Shown piece by piece: positions 61,650-64,000 of a stretch of DNA of 64,000 nucleotides. The stretch's first letter is position 1. The number at the start of each line of letters is the position of its first letter. Where the stretch lies: the NCBI GenBank assembly GCA_039925965.1, contig JBDSXW010000032.1, forward strand, positions 1-64,000, written 5' to 3'. The translations under genes and the position numbers were made by a program. Under the pieces are notes generated by a model that searched no databases, was not told where the DNA came from, and saw only the letters and a list, made by a program, of their open reading frames with translations. The DNA comes from JAZKFT01 sp039925965. GTDB taxonomy: Bacteria > Bacteroidota > Bacteroidia > Chitinophagales > Chitinophagaceae.

Positions 61650-64000
61650 TTAGAATATTACATTGACCCCGAAAATATAGGAGCGGCTCTTTGGATAGGC
61701 TGAATAATCCAGTCCCGGTGTCAGCGGGTTTCTTCTTACACTCACTTCCGGATCGTAACCACTATAGCTGGTCAACACGCCCAGGTTGTTGGCTGTGGCA
61801 TAGAAACGAAGTTTGCTCAGGTGTAATTTGGCAAGCGCTTTTACAGGTAGGGTATAGCCCAATGTTACGTTATTAAAGCGGAGGAAAGAGCCATCTTCAA
61901 TAGCCCATGATTGGGTGACGAATGCGCCCGCACCGACGATCGGTTTCCAGATAGTGGCGTTAGCATTAAGCGCTGCGAGTTGGGTAGGATCCGTTACAGT
62001 CTGGCCCTGTTCGTTTACAGTACGCCACCTGTTTCTCATAATGCCAAGAAGGTTTGCATTATTGGTATAAGCGTTGCTCAATTCTATTTTGTTGGCGTTA
62101 TAGATATCATTGCCATAGGAGAAATTAACAAAGATGCTGGCGTCCCATTGCTTATAGGTAAACTGCTGGTTAAGGCCACCTGTAAAATCTGGTGTGGGAT
62201 TACCAATAATCTGGCGGTCGTTGTCGATATCTACCGAACCATCCCCATTCAGGTCTTTAAACCGGATCGTACCGGGCTGCGGCGCACCTACGATTTTCGT
62301 GTCGGTTACAACGCCGGCTTTCAGGGTGTAAACGCGGGTAGCAGCGTTGTAATCAAAGTCATTCACGGTGTAAAAACCATCCGTTACAAGGCCGTATATA
62401 GAACCTACCGGTTGGCCGACTTTTACAATATAATCCGCTATTTGTCCACTTACGCCCCAGCTCGCCGAGGGGTAGAAATATTGCTGGTTTACCCCCAGGG
62501 CCCTAATACTTGTTTTACCAAATGCGATATTGAAGTTGGCAGTCCAGTTAAAATTGGATTTTGGCTTGCGGATCAGCGTCGCATTCAATTGTAGTTCCAG
62601 GCCCTTGTTGTTGGTTTTGCCGATATTTTGTAATTGCGTGGCATAACCGTAGGTAGAGGCAACCGGTACATTCAGCAACAGGTCTTTGCTATCATTGTTG
62701 TAATAATCAACGCTCAGGTCGATGCGGTTGCGGAAAAGGCTTATATCGAGACCGAGGTTGCGGCTGATGGATTGCTCCCACTTCAGTTTTTCATTTACCA
62801 GGCTGGTGCTGTTATAGCCTTGTACCAGCTGACCATTGAGACCATAGTAATATTGATCATTCCGGAAGGTGGTAAGAAAGAGGTAATCATCTATACGGTT
62901 ATTACCAACAGTGCCGATGCTGGCGCGAAGTTTTACATCGCTGATGAATTTTACATCTTTCAGGAAGTTTTCCTTACTAACTCTCCAGGCAAACGAACCG
63001 GCAGGGAAATAACCCCATTTGTTCTCAGCAGCAAATTTAGAGGCCCCATCGGCGCGCATATTGACGGAGAACAGGTACTTATCCTTCAACGCATAATTGA
63101 TGCGGCCAAAGAAAGACAGGCTGGTGTATTTGGATCTATACAACCTTGGCACACCTACAATCGTATGATTACCGTTTTCCGCAAATGCCTTATTGGGCGA
63201 AGTGTTCAGATCAAATCCTTTTATCGTTCTGCCACGGGTTTCAGTTTCCAGCTGGTAGGTTTCTTCACCCACCAGGAAATCAAAGTCATGGCCGCCTTTA
63301 AGGCCTTTCAGCGAATAAGTAAGTACGTTGCTGTTGGTCAGCGTTTTTTTATTGGTAGTATCGAGGGAAATGATTGGTTTTTTATCGCCCTGTGTGGTGG
63401 CATATGGGGTAATGCTGTCGCTGAACTGCTTATCTGTAAGGTGGTTATTGTCATAACCGAAAGTAGATTTAAAAGTCAGTTTTTTGGTGATATTGTAGGT
63501 AAGGCTGCCGGTGATATTATAAGCTTCCGTGAATTTTTTGCGGTACTCCGAATTCGCCAGCTGTATTGGGTTGGTCAGCGAAAGGCCATTGCCCGCATTT
63601 GGATCTGCAAATGGATCGCTGTCATCCACCTCCTGCCCGGCTGATAGGAATGGGCGGTATTTTACCGCATTGCGCAGCCTGTTAAATGAAGTTCCCTTGT
63701 CGTCACTGGTGCCTGCTCCGTACACTACCTGGTTGGTATACCTTCCACCTACAGACAGTTTAATGTCTTTTGTGATTTTATGCTCTGCCTTCAGGTTTAA
63801 AAGGCTTCGCTGGTATTGGGAATTAAGTAGGATCGCCTTATCGTCGTTGTGGGTAAAATTGAAGTTGTAGGTAGTCGATTTGCTACCGCCGGTGGCAGAT
63901 ACGTTGTGGCTTTGGGTAAATCCTGTGCGACCCATTACCTCGTTCTGCCAGTCGACAGCGGGCACATTTTTATAATTGGCCAGCGTATCCCAGGTGCTAC
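61650..64000 (-). CDS. SusC/RagA family TonB-linked transporter, 5' end beyond window
   Basis: The visible part is about 780 residues of the outer-membrane barrel; the frame is still open at base 64000 (STWDTLANYKNVPAVDWQNE), so the signal peptide, the carboxypeptidase-like domain and most of the plug are outside. Diagnostic stretches include NVSATGGSKSTTYNFNFTHN, GYFPAGSFAWRVSKENFLKD, KDLNGDGSVDIDNDRQIIGN and PDFTGGLNQQFTYKQWDASI, and the end YPKSRSYIFGVNVIF with terminal Phe. It imports the oligosaccharide bound by the SusD partner downstream. Confidence 0.95.
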   Translation of the reverse strand, partial: STWDTLANYKNVPAVDWQNEVMGRTGFTQSHNVSATGGSKSTTYNFNFTHNDDKAILLNSQYQRSLLNLKAEHKITKDIKLSVGGRYTNQVVYGAGTSDDKGTSFNRLRNAVKYRPFLSAGQEVDDSDPFADPNAGNGLSLTNPIQLANSEYRKKFTEAYNITGSLTYNITKKLTFKSTFGYDNNHLTDKQFSDSITPYATTQGDKKPIISLDTTNKKTLTNSNVLTYSLKGLKGGHDFDFLVGEETYQLETETRGRTIKGFDLNTSPNKAFAENGNHTIVGVPRLYRSKYTSLSFFGRINYALKDKYLFSVNMRADGASKFAAENKWGYFPAGSFAWRVSKENFLKDVKFISDVKLRASIGTVGNNRIDDYLFLTTFRNDQYYYGLNGQLVQGYNSTSLVNEKLKWEQSISRNLGLDISLFRNRIDLSVDYYNNDSKDLLLNVPVASTYGYATQLQNIGKTNNKGLELQLNATLIRKPKSNFNWTANFNIAFGKTSIRALGVNQQYFYPSASWGVSGQIADYIVKVGQPVGSIYGLVTDGFYTVNDFDYNAATRVYTLKAGVVTDTKIVGAPQPGTIRFKDLNGDGSVDIDNDRQIIGNPTPDFTGGLNQQFTYKQWDASIFVNFSYGNDIYNANKIELSNAYTNNANLLGIMRNRWRTVNEQGQTVTDPTQLAALNANATIWKPIVGAGAFVTQSWAIEDGSFLRFNNVTLGYTLPVKALAKLHLSKLRFYATANNLGVLTSYSGYDPEVSVRRNPLTPGLDYSAYPKSRSYIFGVNVIF

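Noticed and set aside
62634..63644. A 336-codon plus-strand open frame
   Set aside because: It is the antisense of the SusC gene. The minus-strand product has clear SusC signatures.

Overview
The window is a chromosomal segment from a member of the Bacteroidota, most likely the Chitinophagaceae or a close relative. The evidence is a set of proteins nearly confined to that phylum: the gliding proteins GldE and GldD, type IX secretion sorting tails, a SusC/SusD pair, and DUF4290, DUF4834, DUF3109 and DUF6089 proteins. Promoters resemble the Bacteroidota form (TTTG, about 18 bases, TAnnTTTG). Intergenic DNA is full of short 7-, 9- and 15-base tandem repeats and dispersed G/C-rich hairpins. The species cannot be named from the sequence.

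Bases 1-29.5 kb are mostly housekeeping and conserved small genes. They include a truncated metG, a CAT-anticodon tRNA, a HAD phosphatase, a lipid kinase, a transglutaminase-like protein followed by a catalytically dead relative, mtgA, a Gdx/SugE exporter, the rpmH-rnpA-yidD cluster, murI, ssb-gldE-gldD, a TonB-dependent receptor, an MBL hydrolase and an FAD oxidoreductase. A DUF1801 gene at 11.66-12.13 kb is broken by frameshifts and a stop.

Bases 29.5-36 kb hold hexuronate catabolism: a YhcH-type protein, kdgK, eda, an ExuT-type transporter and gapN. At 36.0-38.3 kb lies an AT-rich three-gene cassette on the minus strand: two HNH endonucleases with different N-terminal domains and a MazG-like pyrophosphohydrolase. 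It looks like an unclassified modification-dependent restriction or defence unit. It is followed by a GMC oxidoreductase pair, a VanZ protein and a BrkB-type protein.

Bases 43.3-64 kb form a minus-strand pectin utilisation locus: SusC (cut by the window end), SusD, a 1560-residue pectinesterase, a sorting-tail protein, a Gfo/Idh/MocA oxidoreductase, GH28, GH105, PL10, uxaB and uxaA. Together with kdgK, eda, exuT and gapN this gives nearly a full route: demethylate pectin, cut polygalacturonate, take up galacturonate, then go through altronate, KDG and KDPG to pyruvate and triose phosphate. Uronate isomerase (UxaC) and KduI/KduD are not in the window.

The most unusual signals are: (i) an extra in-frame segment inside metG that contains a copy of an intergenic repeat also present at 14.5 kb; (ii) a similar extra segment inside rnpA made of typical intergenic filler; and (iii) the HNH-HNH-MazG cassette.
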